64,000 nucleotides of DNA from Callaeas wilsoni. Lineage: Eukaryota > Chordata > Aves > Passeriformes > Callaeidae. The translations under genes were made by a program, and so were the position numbers. The DNA lies in the NCBI GenBank assembly GCA_013398955.1, contig VWPU01013453.1:1-64000 (forward strand), given 5' to 3'. Of the stretch, positions 37,903 to 50,000 are shown in pieces. The notes beneath the pieces were generated by a model, which worked only from the letters and a program-made list of their open reading frames with translations, did no database searches and was not told where the DNA came from. Positions within the stretch are counted from its first letter, which is position 1; each line of letters begins with the position of its first letter.

Positions 37903-39194
37903 GTCTTCCTTCATCACCTACCATATTATGTATGATATTAGTATTGTTTTATGCCAAATTACAAGTAGAGCTCCATAGTAATTTTCAGTACATAACTGAA
38001 AAGCTTTAAAACTGTTTTTTTTACTGGTGTAAAAAAGTCCTGAGAAATACAAGAACTGTTAGATCAAAACACATCATGGTAGTAATATGGCTGCAAACGG
38101 AGGAGGAAAAATAATTTCTCAGTGTCTTTTACAGAGATAAAATACAAATTCCCAAGGTTTTATTTCTTATATTTTTCATTTGTGGCTACTGTAACCAGGA
38201 GATCTGGGATGGCACAGGACAAGCCAGGAAAGAGAAAGGAGCCTTCAGCCTGAAATTACTGATTAATCAGGTGATGAAATCCTGGGTCCAGTAAAGCAGT
38301 GGATACAGAACACTCCCCAGGATTGAAAACATGTGAGGCTTTATAGCCAGATGTTAATTTACCGAGATTTCTTCCAGTTACAAGTTCTGCGAGATACTGA
38401 CAATGAGCTGCCACAACAGAATTTTTCATTTTATATGTCTATATGAGCCAAATATAACTGGCCCAATAAAGTCACATTTCTTTGCAGTTAATATTGAAAA
38501 CTTGATATTTTAGACTAAAGCTGGTGTTTCTAAGTTATGGATTGATGCTTCAGAGATGGAGCTGGTCTTGGTAAGAGATGCAGCCTCTGCATTATTGTGG
38601 GTTGGCTGGACTAGAGCATGAGACACAACTGTGGGTCTTCCATGGAACAGCTAACTGTTGGAAAAAGCTGATTTTCTTAACGTGGTGGTTGATGGAAAGA
38701 CTGAAATTGGTTGAGGTAGTGCACCCTCTGTTTATTTGAGGTCTGCTTTGCTAGGAAGAAAAGTAGGAAAGCATAGGCATAGTTTGGCTCTGCTCCCACG
38801 TTTCAGCTCCACTGCAAATTTCTTCATGAAAACACATGATGTGCTCCCAGCCTTTTGTGTGTGCAAGAACACCAGAGCTGCTCAGGGAGAAACACTGATC
38901 CTCTGCCAGCAAAACCCCAAAGTAACTTCAGTGTTATTATGAAACCGTGCTGGGAGTGAGAAATGCTTAAAAAGTGTGGAAAAAACATTGTGGTGCTCTG
39001 CAGGATCTGAATATGGCTCCGAGTTCTAATAGTGACACTGATATCAGGGAGCTTTATTTGATCAGGTCTCGAAAAGTTTAAGTGCACCAAAATAGAGAAA
39101 TAAAGTAATAATTTTATAAAAGAGGAGTGGGGAAAAGGAAAAGAGAAGAGAAGTTAACCTTTCTATTGCTATTCCCTGAGTCCAGACTCCAGCC

Positions 39195-40290
39195 CTAGAA
39201 AATAATGGAGCACATATTAAAAAAGGAGTTGCTGATTATCTAGAGAGAGACTTTGCAAGGGCATAAAAGGAAAATAAGTGTAAGGGTGTCATTTAAGAGG
39301 ATGGGGAAGGCTGGAGTCTTTCCTTTGTGTGTTTGCTAATCTCCTTCACCCTTTCCATTGGATATCTGAACAATGAGTAAGAATATGCATAATTTTATAA
39401 AGAGCAAATCTTGCCTGGACAAACCTGATTGCTTTTTATTTAAGTAAAACTACAAAACCCAGTAGATGAAGTGAAAACAACAGATGTAATACATACAGAT
39501 TTTAATAAAGTCTTGACACTGTCTCATGAATAGTTAACTGAAAAATTAATGCCAATTTTTTAGAGGACAATTATGTGGATTTAAATGAGGCAAAAGCTTG
39601 ATATACAAAAAGTAATGATCGAAAGCTGTGTCTAGGAATGTCTGGCAGAGCACAGAAATTGCTCTTAGATACAGTTATATTTAAGTTTTTAAATAATGAT
39701 ATGGAAGTGAGTGAAAGTGACAGTGACTTTTATCACAGTCTAAAGTTCTGCACAGACGTGAGGACAGGAGTAATTCAAAAGTTTGAAAACATTAAACCTG
39801 AAATCACATACAACAAATAAATTGTGTTTGAAGAAAAGAGTCACAAGAAGACATATCTATAATTTGCATAGATCCATTAGCTCATGATCTGTGAAGACAC
39901 TGGAATATATACAAGCAGAAGTTATGGAGAACAGCAATATTCTGAGCAAGCAGACTAAAGTTGAAATAAATGGCTTGATGGGAATGAGTAGCAAAGTAAG
40001 TTTGAAATAGAAAAGCAATATTGTTGACATCCCTGTAAAAAAACCATCTCAAATGAGAACTAGTAGTCCTTATTGAAAATATTTGTGTTTCCAGGTATAC
40101 CATGTATAGGTCAGAACAGTTGGAGTCCCAAGAAGTAGTAATGAACTGTGCTTTAGGCTTCTGCTTTAGATACAGAGCAGCTAAATATTAGAAAGACTCT
40201 AGTGAAGTACAAGAAATTACATTATTTGAAGGCCTGGAAGCAGGTAATCTGATAGGCTGCTTCTGTCTCTGAATTCTATAACACTGTGAG
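39195..40290 (+). mobile_element. long decayed CR1-family LINE body
   Basis: About 1.1 kb that follows CR1 order on the + strand. The words gagcaaatcttgcctggaca at 39402-39421 and aacctgattgctttttattt at 39422-39441 precede a segment that encoded part of the reverse transcriptase (DFNK at about 39498-39509). After that a one-base deletion shifts the frame and stops follow at once. Further on, aataatgatatggaagtgag at 39691-39710 and the end gaattctataacactgtgag at 40271-40290 fit the 3' part and the terminal ATTCTGTGA-like word. No intact reading frame remains. Divergence is high, so this belongs to an old CR1 subfamily (L3-like). Confidence 0.7.
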
Positions 40291-41049
40291 TAATATGAGT
40301 GGGAACAGAGAAATTTACTGTTAAGCCACTAATAATAAGGTATTAAGCCAGAAAAACGAAGGACAAAACCATATGTGGTGTTGAAAGCAAATTGGATTTA
40401 TGCAGAAAGTGTTCCTCTTACATGTAGTCAATGCAATGTGTACTAAAGAACACAAAGAAGTTCAAACAGAGTAGCAAGAATTCTGGGGCGTCCTGGGCCA
40501 GAGCGATGCAACTCATGAGTTAGCAAGGAACAAAGGCAAAAAAAGCCATCACTTAAATTAACTGAAGACAATACAAACCAGATTTTTTCAGGTATAGTCT
40601 TTTACTGCACAATTTGCTATGTAATAGCTAAGACAAATTCTCTCCTCTACACATTCCTGCTGAGGAACCCTGGGAAGCACGACAGCACTGCCTGGCCCTC
40701 TGCATCTCTGGAAGAAGCAGCAGCAGTTTGAAAGCAGTGGCTCCCACACTGTTGGGTGAACAGTGTGGGTTTGAGCAGTCACCGTTCACAAGGATTAAGA
40801 TAATTTCATGTCCATGTCTTCAGCTGACATTTGAAATTCGATTAGACCTGTCAAGGCCTGTCAATTTGAGAGCTGCACATCTTTTCACTGAAAGGTGCAT
40901 CCTCAGTCACGAAAAGGGTTTCTACTCAAGTACCATATTGGAAGTATGTTGTCAAAAATAATTGGGGTAACTGAACATCAGCTAATGAAATAGGTATTTT
41001 GAAACAAATATCTTGACAGATGCAAACCATACTATCTCTGAAGAAAGTA

Positions 41050-41346
41050 TTTTGTCTCTTCACCCAAGTAACAAGTGATAGGAGAAGAGGAAGTGGCCTC
41101 AAGTTGTGCCAGGGGAGATTTAGATTGGATATTAGGGAAAATTTCTTCGTCGAAAGGGCTGTCAAGCACTGGAACAGGCTGCCCAGGGCAGTGGTGGAGT
41201 CACCACCATCTGTGGAGGTATTTAAAAGACATATAGATGTGGTACTGAGGAACATGGCTTAGTGGTGGACTTGGCAGCTGGTTTACCAGTTGGACTCGAT
41301 GATCTGAGAGACTTTTCCAACCTAAATGATTCTGTGATTCTGTGAT
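41050..41346 (+). mobile_element. CR1 LINE 3' end with terminal 8-base repeats
   Basis: A well preserved 5'-truncated CR1 3' region: gaagtggcctcaagttgtgc at 41089-41108, ggggagatttagattggata at 41112-41131, gcactggaacaggctgccca at 41166-41185, gttggactcgatgatctgag at 41289-41308, then ccaacctaa and the tail gattctgtgattctgtgat at 41328-41346. The 8-base units at the very end, instead of polyA, are the mark of CR1. It lies about 760 bases after the older copy in the same orientation. It is not autonomous: only the 3' terminus is present. Confidence 0.95.
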
Positions 41347-43178
41347 TTAGAGGTTGATCAGTCAACTAAAATTTAATGGTTATATTTTTAACCTTATTTA
41401 GTCACAGAGCATGCATTGGACACCCCTCTTGATAAAAGACTAAAGAAAAAAATAAAACCGAAGTGGTTTGACACCCTATGACAACATCAGCTGAGCACAC
41501 AGGAAGCTCTAACAAAGCCGTGTTCTACCAAAGCCAGGCCGCTGTGCTCTGTCTTTGTGCCTGTGTTCAGGCACATGGAATCTGTCTTAATATGTGCCAC
41601 TGGCACCGTCTCTCTTGGCCAGGGATTCATTGTGCCTGGGACAGCTTTTCATCCTCTGGCTGAAAGCTCCTCTTTTGCCTCACAACTGGCATGTCTCACA
41701 CAGTAATAATAGATTTTATAGCACATCCACTGTGTCCACGTAACGTCAGCGCATCCTCCTTACTGCCACAGCACGTTTGGTAGCAAGAGTATCTCCTCTG
41801 TCTGAACAAGAGAAAGTATGAACTGGGCTACCAATTGTCCTTGCAAGTGAGGCCCTGTGGAAGGAAAATTAAGGTTAATGGAATTTAAGGTGCATCAAAA
41901 GACCTGTGCAAGCAGATGGTGTTTGTTTAAATAATAGCATATGCTTGGGATTACAGGACTTGCCTTGTGCGCATGTTGGTGAGGCTAGACCTCTGCTTTT
42001 TTCAGCAGGCTTGAGGAGCTTTGCAATAACAGTGGTGACAACCTCTATTTATTTTACCTGCTGCTCTGGGACAAGGACAATCATGTGCGTGTTTGACATG
42101 TTGGTAATGAATTTCTTTTGTACCAGGCAAACACTGCAGAATGTCTCATCAAAACATCCTAATTAAGGAGTGGATTTGAGTAGACATACAATCTCTAAAA
42201 TATCAGAAGTTCCACTCAATTTAATGTACATCCAGCAGCTCCCAAGAGAGTGTTTCAAAATCACTAAGCTTCTGTTTAGCAAAATGGGGATGAGTGTAGG
42301 GCCTCTGAAGGACTGTAAATGAAAGATTACTTAACTCTGAGGGAATTGTCTGGCTCCTGAATGTTTTAAAGCAAGCTTCTTTCTCAGTAGCTTTTAAAAA
42401 TGTGTGTAAAGCAGATGTTCATATTGTGCAGAGCCTTCCATGGGTCCTTTCAAATAGTCAAACACCTCTTCAAGGTCTGTCAGGAAGTACCCTGTGAATC
42501 TGATCCATGTGATGCAGGAATTGAAACCACACAAAGAATGGTTGGTTGAAGTAAAGATTTCAGTGTGTTTTCATCTGAAAATTCATTTATCTTTACACTC
42601 AAGGTTACCTGAAAAATGAAGGTAAAAGTAAAAACTTTTAAAGAACAGTGAGTTATTTAAAAGTTCATGTGCAGTAAAAGCAGTTAATTTACCTTAACTG
42701 TAAACTTTACCTTAACTGTGTCAGATTTGATGAGTCAAAAAGGAAATTAAATTTCTTTTTAAAATACAATCCTTGAAATCATCAAAGAGACAAGTTGGAG
42801 TCAACAAAAAGCTCCTTACTACATTCAGCCCTGCCTTAGGAATCAGAGGTTCATGGCCCGTTTCTTACAGCTTTGTGGACCTACCAGTGTTTTGGAAAGA
42901 TTCAGTGTTGGCAGATCTTTATATCTGCATAAAATGTCCCTGAAGTCTGTGGGACATTGATGATGGGCATGTCAAAATGAATCAGAGTATAAAACAGTAG
43001 TTTAAAATGGGAAGATGCTACGGGCTGGTCCTTGACTGCCTGATCTCTGCTGCATGCTAAACAGCTGCTCTGAAGCCAGCAGTCTTGGCTCTGTGGTATT
43101 GTAAGATTTTGCTATTTTTTCCCTTTGCCTCATAAAAATTCTTATATACCAGCAAGCCTCTGCTCCGGAGGGATTATC

Positions 43179-43196
43179 TTTTTTTTTTTTTTTTTT
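43179..43196 (+). repeat. T18 homopolymer
   Basis: Eighteen T bases after ggattatc. It may be a reverse polyA remnant, but no recognisable element follows it on the minus strand. Confidence 0.9.
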
Positions 43197-45184
43197 AATG
43201 ATGTTCAGTATACATATCCAGGCACAGATTTGCTAGGAGAAAAGAACAGGATCTTTAGCCTCCCTCCTTTCTCTGGTCACAACAGCCTTTTGACAAGGAC
43301 AAACTATTAGAGGATGGTTTCCTCCTGTTAACATGCAAGTTAATGCTGGGAACACGTTACCTGACCCACACCCTGACACACGGCGGGGCCGTGCTGCTCT
43401 CCCAGCTCCACGTCCGTCAGGTCACAGCTCTGTCCACTGCAATGCTTTTTCCTTCATTATAGAAAAGAAGCAATCACACAGTAGGCGTTTTGATTGTATC
43501 TAGGCCACCACTATTTTTTACCTTCTTTAGAAACCTTTCTTCTAATGCAATATCTTTCTGTGTCCTTAAAGACATCCCTTCTGGAAGCGTCGCTTCTTGA
43601 ATTGGTTTTTCAGCACCACCACGTTTGATTTACAAACCTTGTGTAAAGACGCAGGCGCCCGACAAACCCTGCCCCAAACAAAGGTGTGTGTCAGGGGCTC
43701 TTTTGTCATCGAAAGACTGTTCAAGCTGCAGGAGGGAGCCGTATCCTGCCCTGCAGCCAGGTGGGAAGCGCAGTGGCACAACAGCTTTGCAGAGCTCCTG
43801 TTTGGCAGAGGACAAGCTGCAAGCTTTTTGCACCTTCTGTTCAACCTGTTGAGAGGGCATGAGAGCCTTTCTTCTTAAAAGCACATCTGAGAGGAACAAT
43901 TCGACATCACAGAGATTGTCTATGGAAAAGGTTTTCTAAGCAATTAAAGTGCTTTTTATACTTTACAGTGAATCTTTTCTGGGAGCTTTTTCTAGACAAG
44001 GTTTGCTACGGATTGGGCTGTCTTAGTGAGGGTTCCAGCAATAACCACTGTGACTGATGTTTGGGCCAGAAGCTCTGCTATTGACCCCAGCCCTGAGCCT
44101 GTCCCCTAAACAGTCTGTCCCTTTTAAAACCTGTTTAAGAATGTTAATTTCAACTTACCTAGTAAAGGCAGTATGGAGTTTTATTTACCAATATGGACGG
44201 GGTGTAATGTGAGGTGGTTCTCTTGCTTGTTTTGGGAGATGATGGCAGGCTCTGCAAGATAGTGAGACTCTGTAAGTAGGCTTACAGTACCAGGTGATCA
44301 CTTTCTTAATTTACATATTAAAGTGGGAGGGAAGATTTCTGGTTTTCTCTACCCTTCCTCCTTTCTGCTCTCTTCCCCTCATATACTTGGATTATTTTCT
44401 GATCCATGGGGTTAAGGAAAGTGGTTTTGGTTCACTTTTCTCAAATCTTTGGAACTGAATCCCCATCCATGGCTGGACTGGATCTCTAGCCTTGGGAGAT
44501 CTGCAAAAGCTTAAGACCTGCACCAATATACTTTGATAGGCCATCATTCCTGCCACAGACAGTTTTCTTTGGCAATGCTTTTCCTAATACTGTTAACTGA
44601 GTGCAATATATAATCTTTACCAACATATATTAATATTAATTAACAATTCTTCCTCAGTTCAAGGCCCTCTCTGTGCCAGTTCATCTGCAAGATGAGTTTC
44701 TGATGACCCAGTGCTTGAGCCATGACAGTTCAGCCTGGCAATTTCTAAATTATTTTCAACATTTCTGCCTCTCCTGTGACGTGCATACGTGCTTCAACTT
44801 TAGTTGTAAAATCCTTTGTTTTGACAGAAGTTGTTATTTGTAGTAATTTTGGCAATGGAACTTTGTTTCTTTTCCATTGCCTGAAAAAAGAGACATTTGG
44901 GCTTATGTTTTCTAGGTACTGAAAAAGAAATAATTTCCTCCTAAAGATCAGTAAGTGGATGTTTCATGCATTTCCTATCTGTTAGCACTGGTACATTTTA
45001 TCATTCTCATTTTTTATAGCACAAATAAGCTTGAAGTTAACCCTCTTAAATAAATAAATTAACCTTAAAACTGAGCCTTTTTTTCCCCCAAAGCTCCGGG
45101 TTCCCATGCTTTGAGAAATATCCTTTTCGCTTAGCTTTCAGCCTAGCTAAGTCAATGCTTAATGCAGTATTCTTTTAATTCCAG

Positions 45185-45332
45185 TCCTACATGGAAGACC
45201 ACCTGAAAAACAAGAATCGTCTGGAGAAGGAGTGGGAAGCTCTGTGTGCTTACCAGGCTGAGCCCAACGACAGCACCGTTGCACAGCAGGAGGAGAACGT
45301 CCAGAAGAACCGCTCGCGGGCTGTAGTACCAT
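45185..45332 (+). CDS. PTPRN2: PTPRN2 exon: start of the phosphatase-like domain
   Basis: This exon has 148 bases: 49 full codons plus one base of a Tyr codon completed in the next exon. The acceptor is attccag ending at 45184 and the donor gtatgt at 45333. The sequence runs [49 protein letters not shown](Y). [10 protein letters not shown]...[12 protein letters not shown] is the first helix of the PTP fold in the PTPRN family, and KNR...PYD is the family form of the KNRY-type motif that packs the substrate pocket wall. G/C-ending codons are 34 of 49. In PTPRN2 the domain does not act as a normal tyrosine phosphatase; lipid phosphatase activity and vesicle-cargo roles have been described for the family. 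Confidence 0.97.
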
Positions 45333-46195
45333 GTATGTACACTTCCCTTTGTACCTTGGCATTTTAAGTGCGTGAAACGTTCCCCAATATCCTGTGCACC
45401 GTGGTGTGAAAGCTGCACGTGGCAGGCAAGCAATGTGGGGTGGTTTCTATGTGTACTAGAAAGCTGTGGCTACTACTATGGGCTGGGTGCACGTCCTGCT
45501 GTCATATCAGACCCTATTTATCTCCTTTTATGTTGCATATATGTTATGAAAATGCACACTTGGGCCACTTAACACTGCTGCTGCAGCTGTGCTGTCTCAC
45601 GAAATTCCATAGCCAGAGTGATTTTCTGTGCTGAAATACACTGTCTGTACAAGAGTGGCACCTGTAGCTATTCAATAGAAGTCTCTTCTTCTTCTGCCCA
45701 AGACAGGGCGGTCTCTTGTCCATCCAGCAGTAATACCAGCAGTCTGTAGGCAGGGCTGGATGATCTGTTTATCATATACTCAGCTGTACTGAAGGAGCCC
45801 CTTTGGGCTTCAGTGGATAAGTTTGCAAACTGGCTTCTCTCTGCAAGGCTTAGGATAAAAAGAGAAAAATAAAAATAATGATTTTAAAAAAAAGGAACCA
45901 GTGTTTATATTCCTAGAATCTGCTCTTTCCTGTAAGCAGCCACCTTTTGAGCTTGAAATAAAAGTAACATATTTTTTCTACGCAAACATTTCTATCTCAT
46001 AGATTACATTAGTAATGTATGGACTCAAATTCCATTAAGCAACCAATGAAACAAAAATGAAACCGAGAATATATGCATAGTCCACAGCAACCAAAATGCT
46101 CTCAATCAGTGTGCCCACAATCCAGCTGGATAGCTTGGCAAACATATATAGCTGGTTTGATTTTTAAAGTGCCATGAAAACATTAATTTTCCCTA

Positions 46196-46295
46196 AGAGA
46201 GTCTCGAGTAAGTACTATTCCTCCTTTAGAAATGGGGAAATGACAGGTAACACGTTAAGTAAATGTCATAGCCAGATTTAGAGTGAAGATTCTTT
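46196..46295 (+). mobile_element. MIR-like SINE fragment
   Basis: Shows gtaagtactattcctccttt at 46208-46227, agaaatggggaaatgacagg at 46228-46247, and a later gttaagtaaatgtcatagcc at 46255-46274. This fits the MIR 3' half order (GGTAAGTATTATTATCCCC, ACAGATGGGGAAACTGAGG, GTTAAGTGACTTGCCCAAGGTCA). Short and diverged. Confidence 0.6.
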
Positions 46296-46951
46296 GGAAG
46301 GACATGATAATTTAACTGAGCCCATCAGTCCTTGCATATTTGCTTCAGCAGGGTTTGTCTCTTTTGTTTATGTAGTGACTTTCTGCAATACTTTTCTACT
46401 CAGGAGAGGATTACAGCAACTTGGCAGTATTAATTCTCCTGAGTACATATCGTGCTGGTCAAAAGCCTTTTGGGGTAACAGCAGCAGTTTGCTGACTTCT
46501 ATGTGTTTTGGGATCAGGCCTTTTGAGAAGTTCTAAGGAAGTCACCATGAAAGTTAAAGCAGTGGAAGCCTTCTGTGCCCTTTTACTGAAAAAAACCAGC
46601 ACTTAACTGACATGATAGGCAGTGAAAATTTTACATGAAAATATGTATTGATCCAAGTTAATCTTCCTGCTTAAAGTGTTCCATCAATATGGACTTACAG
46701 TCAGACCATCTTAAGATATTTCAAGTTCCTCCTCATAAATTAAGCTAGTCTGGTTTTGGTTGCTGCCACAGAGACAGCATGGGAGCTACAGACGTTGCCA
46801 GAAATTGGTGCTGGTTATTTGACTGATGTACAAACTATGTCTTCATGATACAATGAGCTATAAGATAGAAATCTTCAGACTTTTCTACCTCTGAATCCAG
46901 AAGTATCGTGGCTGTGACAGTGCTAAAGAGCAGAGATTTTTAGCTTGTGTG

Positions 46952-47090
46952 TCATAGAATCATTTGGGTTGGGAAGGACCTCTAAGATCATCAAGTTTCG
47001 TCATTAACCCAGCACTGCCAAATTGCCACTGAACCACATCCCTGAGTAGCACATGTGCATGACTTTTAAATACCCTGGGATGGTGACAGA
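46952..47090 (-). mobile_element. CR1 LINE 3' end, minus strand
   Basis: On the + strand tcatagaatcatttgggttg, ggaaggacctctaagatcat, acccagcactgccaaattgc, ccactgaaccacatccctga and cttttaaataccctgggatg appear in order. This is the reverse complement of the CR1 terminal region, from the ATTCTATGA tail inward. 5' truncated, as usual for CR1. Confidence 0.88.
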
Positions 47091-50000
47091 TAGTCTGTCT
47101 CTTTTCTTCATATTGTACGGTGCGGATGTATCAGCCACCACTGACCAGCCTTTGTTTCTCTGCCGTTGCTTCTTCCATGGCATCTTGTTATGCCTGTTTT
47201 TCCCAAAGCTGGGGCTGGACTGAATCAGTGCTGCCTGTGAAGGTATTTGGACATGGATAGGGTGACTGCAATTTATCTGAAGTTTTAACTAAAAGTATTC
47301 TAGTACATTTAAAAGGGTAAAATGCTATATTTGCTTTGTTTCTTCAATGTGGAAACTTCTATTACAAATATTAGTGCACTGGGAATTTTCCTTTGTGACT
47401 GAATTGCACAAAATTACCTGCCTTCACTTTCTGAAGTTGCTGTGCACTGAGTAAACAGCTGTCATGTTATATATGTTTAAATTACTTACTACTTTGTTGA
47501 TGGGTGTAAAGTATGGAGTAGAGTTTAAACAATATTAAATTTTGATAAGGTGGTGGTTATTTTAGACTGTGAGATTAAATTGAGATGAGAAGGCCCAGTT
47601 TGCCCACTTTTTTTAAACTGTGTTAGGCATTAAAACTATAGCAAAAAAAGCCATAGATTTGCTTCATAATGTATGAAGAAGCAAACCTGATATGCTTTTG
47701 ATATTCTACAAAGTTGTTATGCTGTATTCAGTGTATTCTCACAGAGTAATGCCTTGTTAGTGTTTCCTTACCCCTTTCATATTCATAATCACCTTGACAA
47801 GGTAGAACAAGATTGCCAATTCACATAGAAGATTTCCTGTTAGAAAGGCTTCAAAGAAGCTTTAATATCGTGTTGTATTTGCTTTGCATTTTTCTTTCTG
47901 AACCAGTCTTGAAGTAATACAATATTATTTTTACTGATTATATAACTGATTTGATTATTATCACAATTTTATCATAGCTTACTCTTACACTTAACTTTTC
48001 TGTTTTCTTTTCTATACAAACAGCTTTTAAAATACTTGATAGCAGAACACCTTGAGACTGCACTTAACTAATTGCTAGTTTAAAAAATACTAACAAATTA
48101 AGTTACCTGGACCTTCTAGATTAACAAAACCATATCCTTTTAGCCAATCAAGAAACAGATTGCTGTAATTTAGGGCACACGGTGTTTATATTTAGTGCTA
48201 TAATTTAGTGATGCCTATTTTGTGTATGAATACATGAGCAGCTCAAGAACAGCTTTCCAATTTTTTTTTCTCTTTTTGCATCTCTGAAAAATAAACCCAT
48301 CTCAATAGAGTCAATACCGTATGTTTTTTATATATATACACCATTAATATATACAGGTATTTTAGACATTCGGCAAACAACTTTTTGCAGTGAACATCTA
48401 TCAAAAACTGTCCACCATAGCCGTGTCCATGGGTCATGGTATATATCCAAGCAACCTGCTTATCTCTGTGCTTTGGCTTTCCTCTAAAGCAAAGCAAAGC
48501 ATTTAGGGGCAGAACACGCACCCAGATCTGAGGCTTGTTTGCCTGCCTGAGGCTGTGCCCCGAAGATGGGAACACGTGAGCAGAGGTTGTGTGCATTACC
48601 CACATTACAAATGCATGTGCAAATAGTGCTCTGAAACGAAAAAACCTGAGCAGTTCAGAGCAAAGAAGAGTTCAATTTTCTGCAGATCAACTATAGGCAA
48701 AATAATGATAATCAGCAGGTTATGATTCTTCATAGTCTTCAGGCTGCACCATTTTTGTTCCTCAGTAATTCTTCACTTTATTTCAGTGGAGTTCTGTATA
48801 GTGCTTTGTATGGGGAAAAAAAAAAATCAGTCTCAATCTAGAAGGAAGAGAACCATGATCCAGGCAGAATGTGCCAGGTTGACTGCTGTAAGCTTTGCCC
48901 TGTTCTGTGATGCCTGGGTTCAGACAACCCAAATTTGCCCATATTCCTTGTTTTCAACCTTACATTTATTGGTTCTGTTCCTTCAGAAGTATCTGATTAA
49001 AAGGAAACAAAAGACAGAGGGAAAATGTGAGTCTTACTTTTACAAGCTTTCCATCTCCATCTAACAACAAAAAATAATAGACCTTCATTAAGTTGCAGGG
49101 CCACTATGAGGGAAGTAAAAGATTGAGATGACACACTGCTGTAGTATTGGTCACTGTTTAAATAATCCAGATAGTAATGACATTTTATGCTCGATTCAGT
49201 CATTTAAGCACAGAAATCCAGTGTTGTTTGAGATGCCTACAGTACTCAAGGTACCCAAGCAGAACTAGTAGGTATAACATCAGCTCTGTGGGAGACTTGT
49301 GACCCTCCTGCCTGCTAGCCCAAGTGTCTTTAGGACACTCAGATATCTGTAGAAATCTACACTAAGGCATTGAAACCAAGTTTTCTGAGCATGAGTCTGT
49401 GAGATCATAGATTAGGATGAATTGAAGTGTCTCCGTGTAACTGCCTCCATATGAGCCGGGTGTCAAAGCCCCCGGTACAGCCAGGGAGGAGCCAGTCAGC
49501 AACATCAGCAGAGCTGTGCCTTGGCCAAAAGCTGGTATTTAGTGAAATGAATAGATTTAGGATGCCACTGTGTATCCTGTGTGAGCTTTGGATGCTGGTC
49601 TAATAGGGTAAAAGTCTTGGGGTCTTGTGTCCTGTCTGTTGTCCTTGTGCAATGTCTCATCTACTCTCCAGTTTCTCAAACAGTCTATGTTCGTGTTTAG
49701 CCAGCTGAATCAAGCTGCATTAACCACCTCACATGAAGATATCTATGTGTAGACACCAAAATGTAGCTTTTTCAGTCTATAAATTGAGATTTATGTACTG
49801 TAAACTCATGTGTGTTTGCTTATGTCATGTCCTTTATGCTCTATCCTCTATATTTTATAATTAATATTTTACAATTTATATTTTACATGTCTATAAAATA
49901 TAACATCGTGCTGTGTTTCTCCACAGCTATGGGTTAATATTAACCTTCTTATTTAGGAAGCCTTTCTCTGCCACATATCTCCATCTATACATTTTGCTTT

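Larger units (their letters stand above)
21970..45184 (+). other. PTPRN2: PTPRN2 intron, 23.2 kb
   Basis: GT-AG intron (gtaagg ... ttttaattccag), phase 0. Contents that I can name are listed separately: a possible CR1 relic near 24060-24262, a TAA-type microsatellite at 26328-26374, an enhancer-like block at 30830-31165, MIR-like relics at 33255-33482 and 36735-36875, a minus CR1 end at 34688-34752, an AT repeat at 35605-35620, T runs at 37889-37902 and 43179-43196, a long decayed CR1 body at 39195-40290 and a CR1 3' end at 41050-41346. The rest is AT-rich intron in which I see nothing specific. Open frames such as 25820-26215, 26496-26810 and 43566-43899 have no recognisable product. Confidence 0.9.

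Noticed and set aside
40510..40521. Perfect 12-base palindrome aactcatgagtt
   Set aside because: Such short palindromes are expected by chance in 64 kb and no context supports a function.
42255..42330. Possible MIR relic (cttctgtttagcaaaatgggg)
   Set aside because: A single motif without the flanking parts of the element.
43566..43899. Overlapping open frames of 75-93 codons on both strands
   Set aside because: Frames overlap in several phases in a locally GC-rich stretch, with no recognisable protein.
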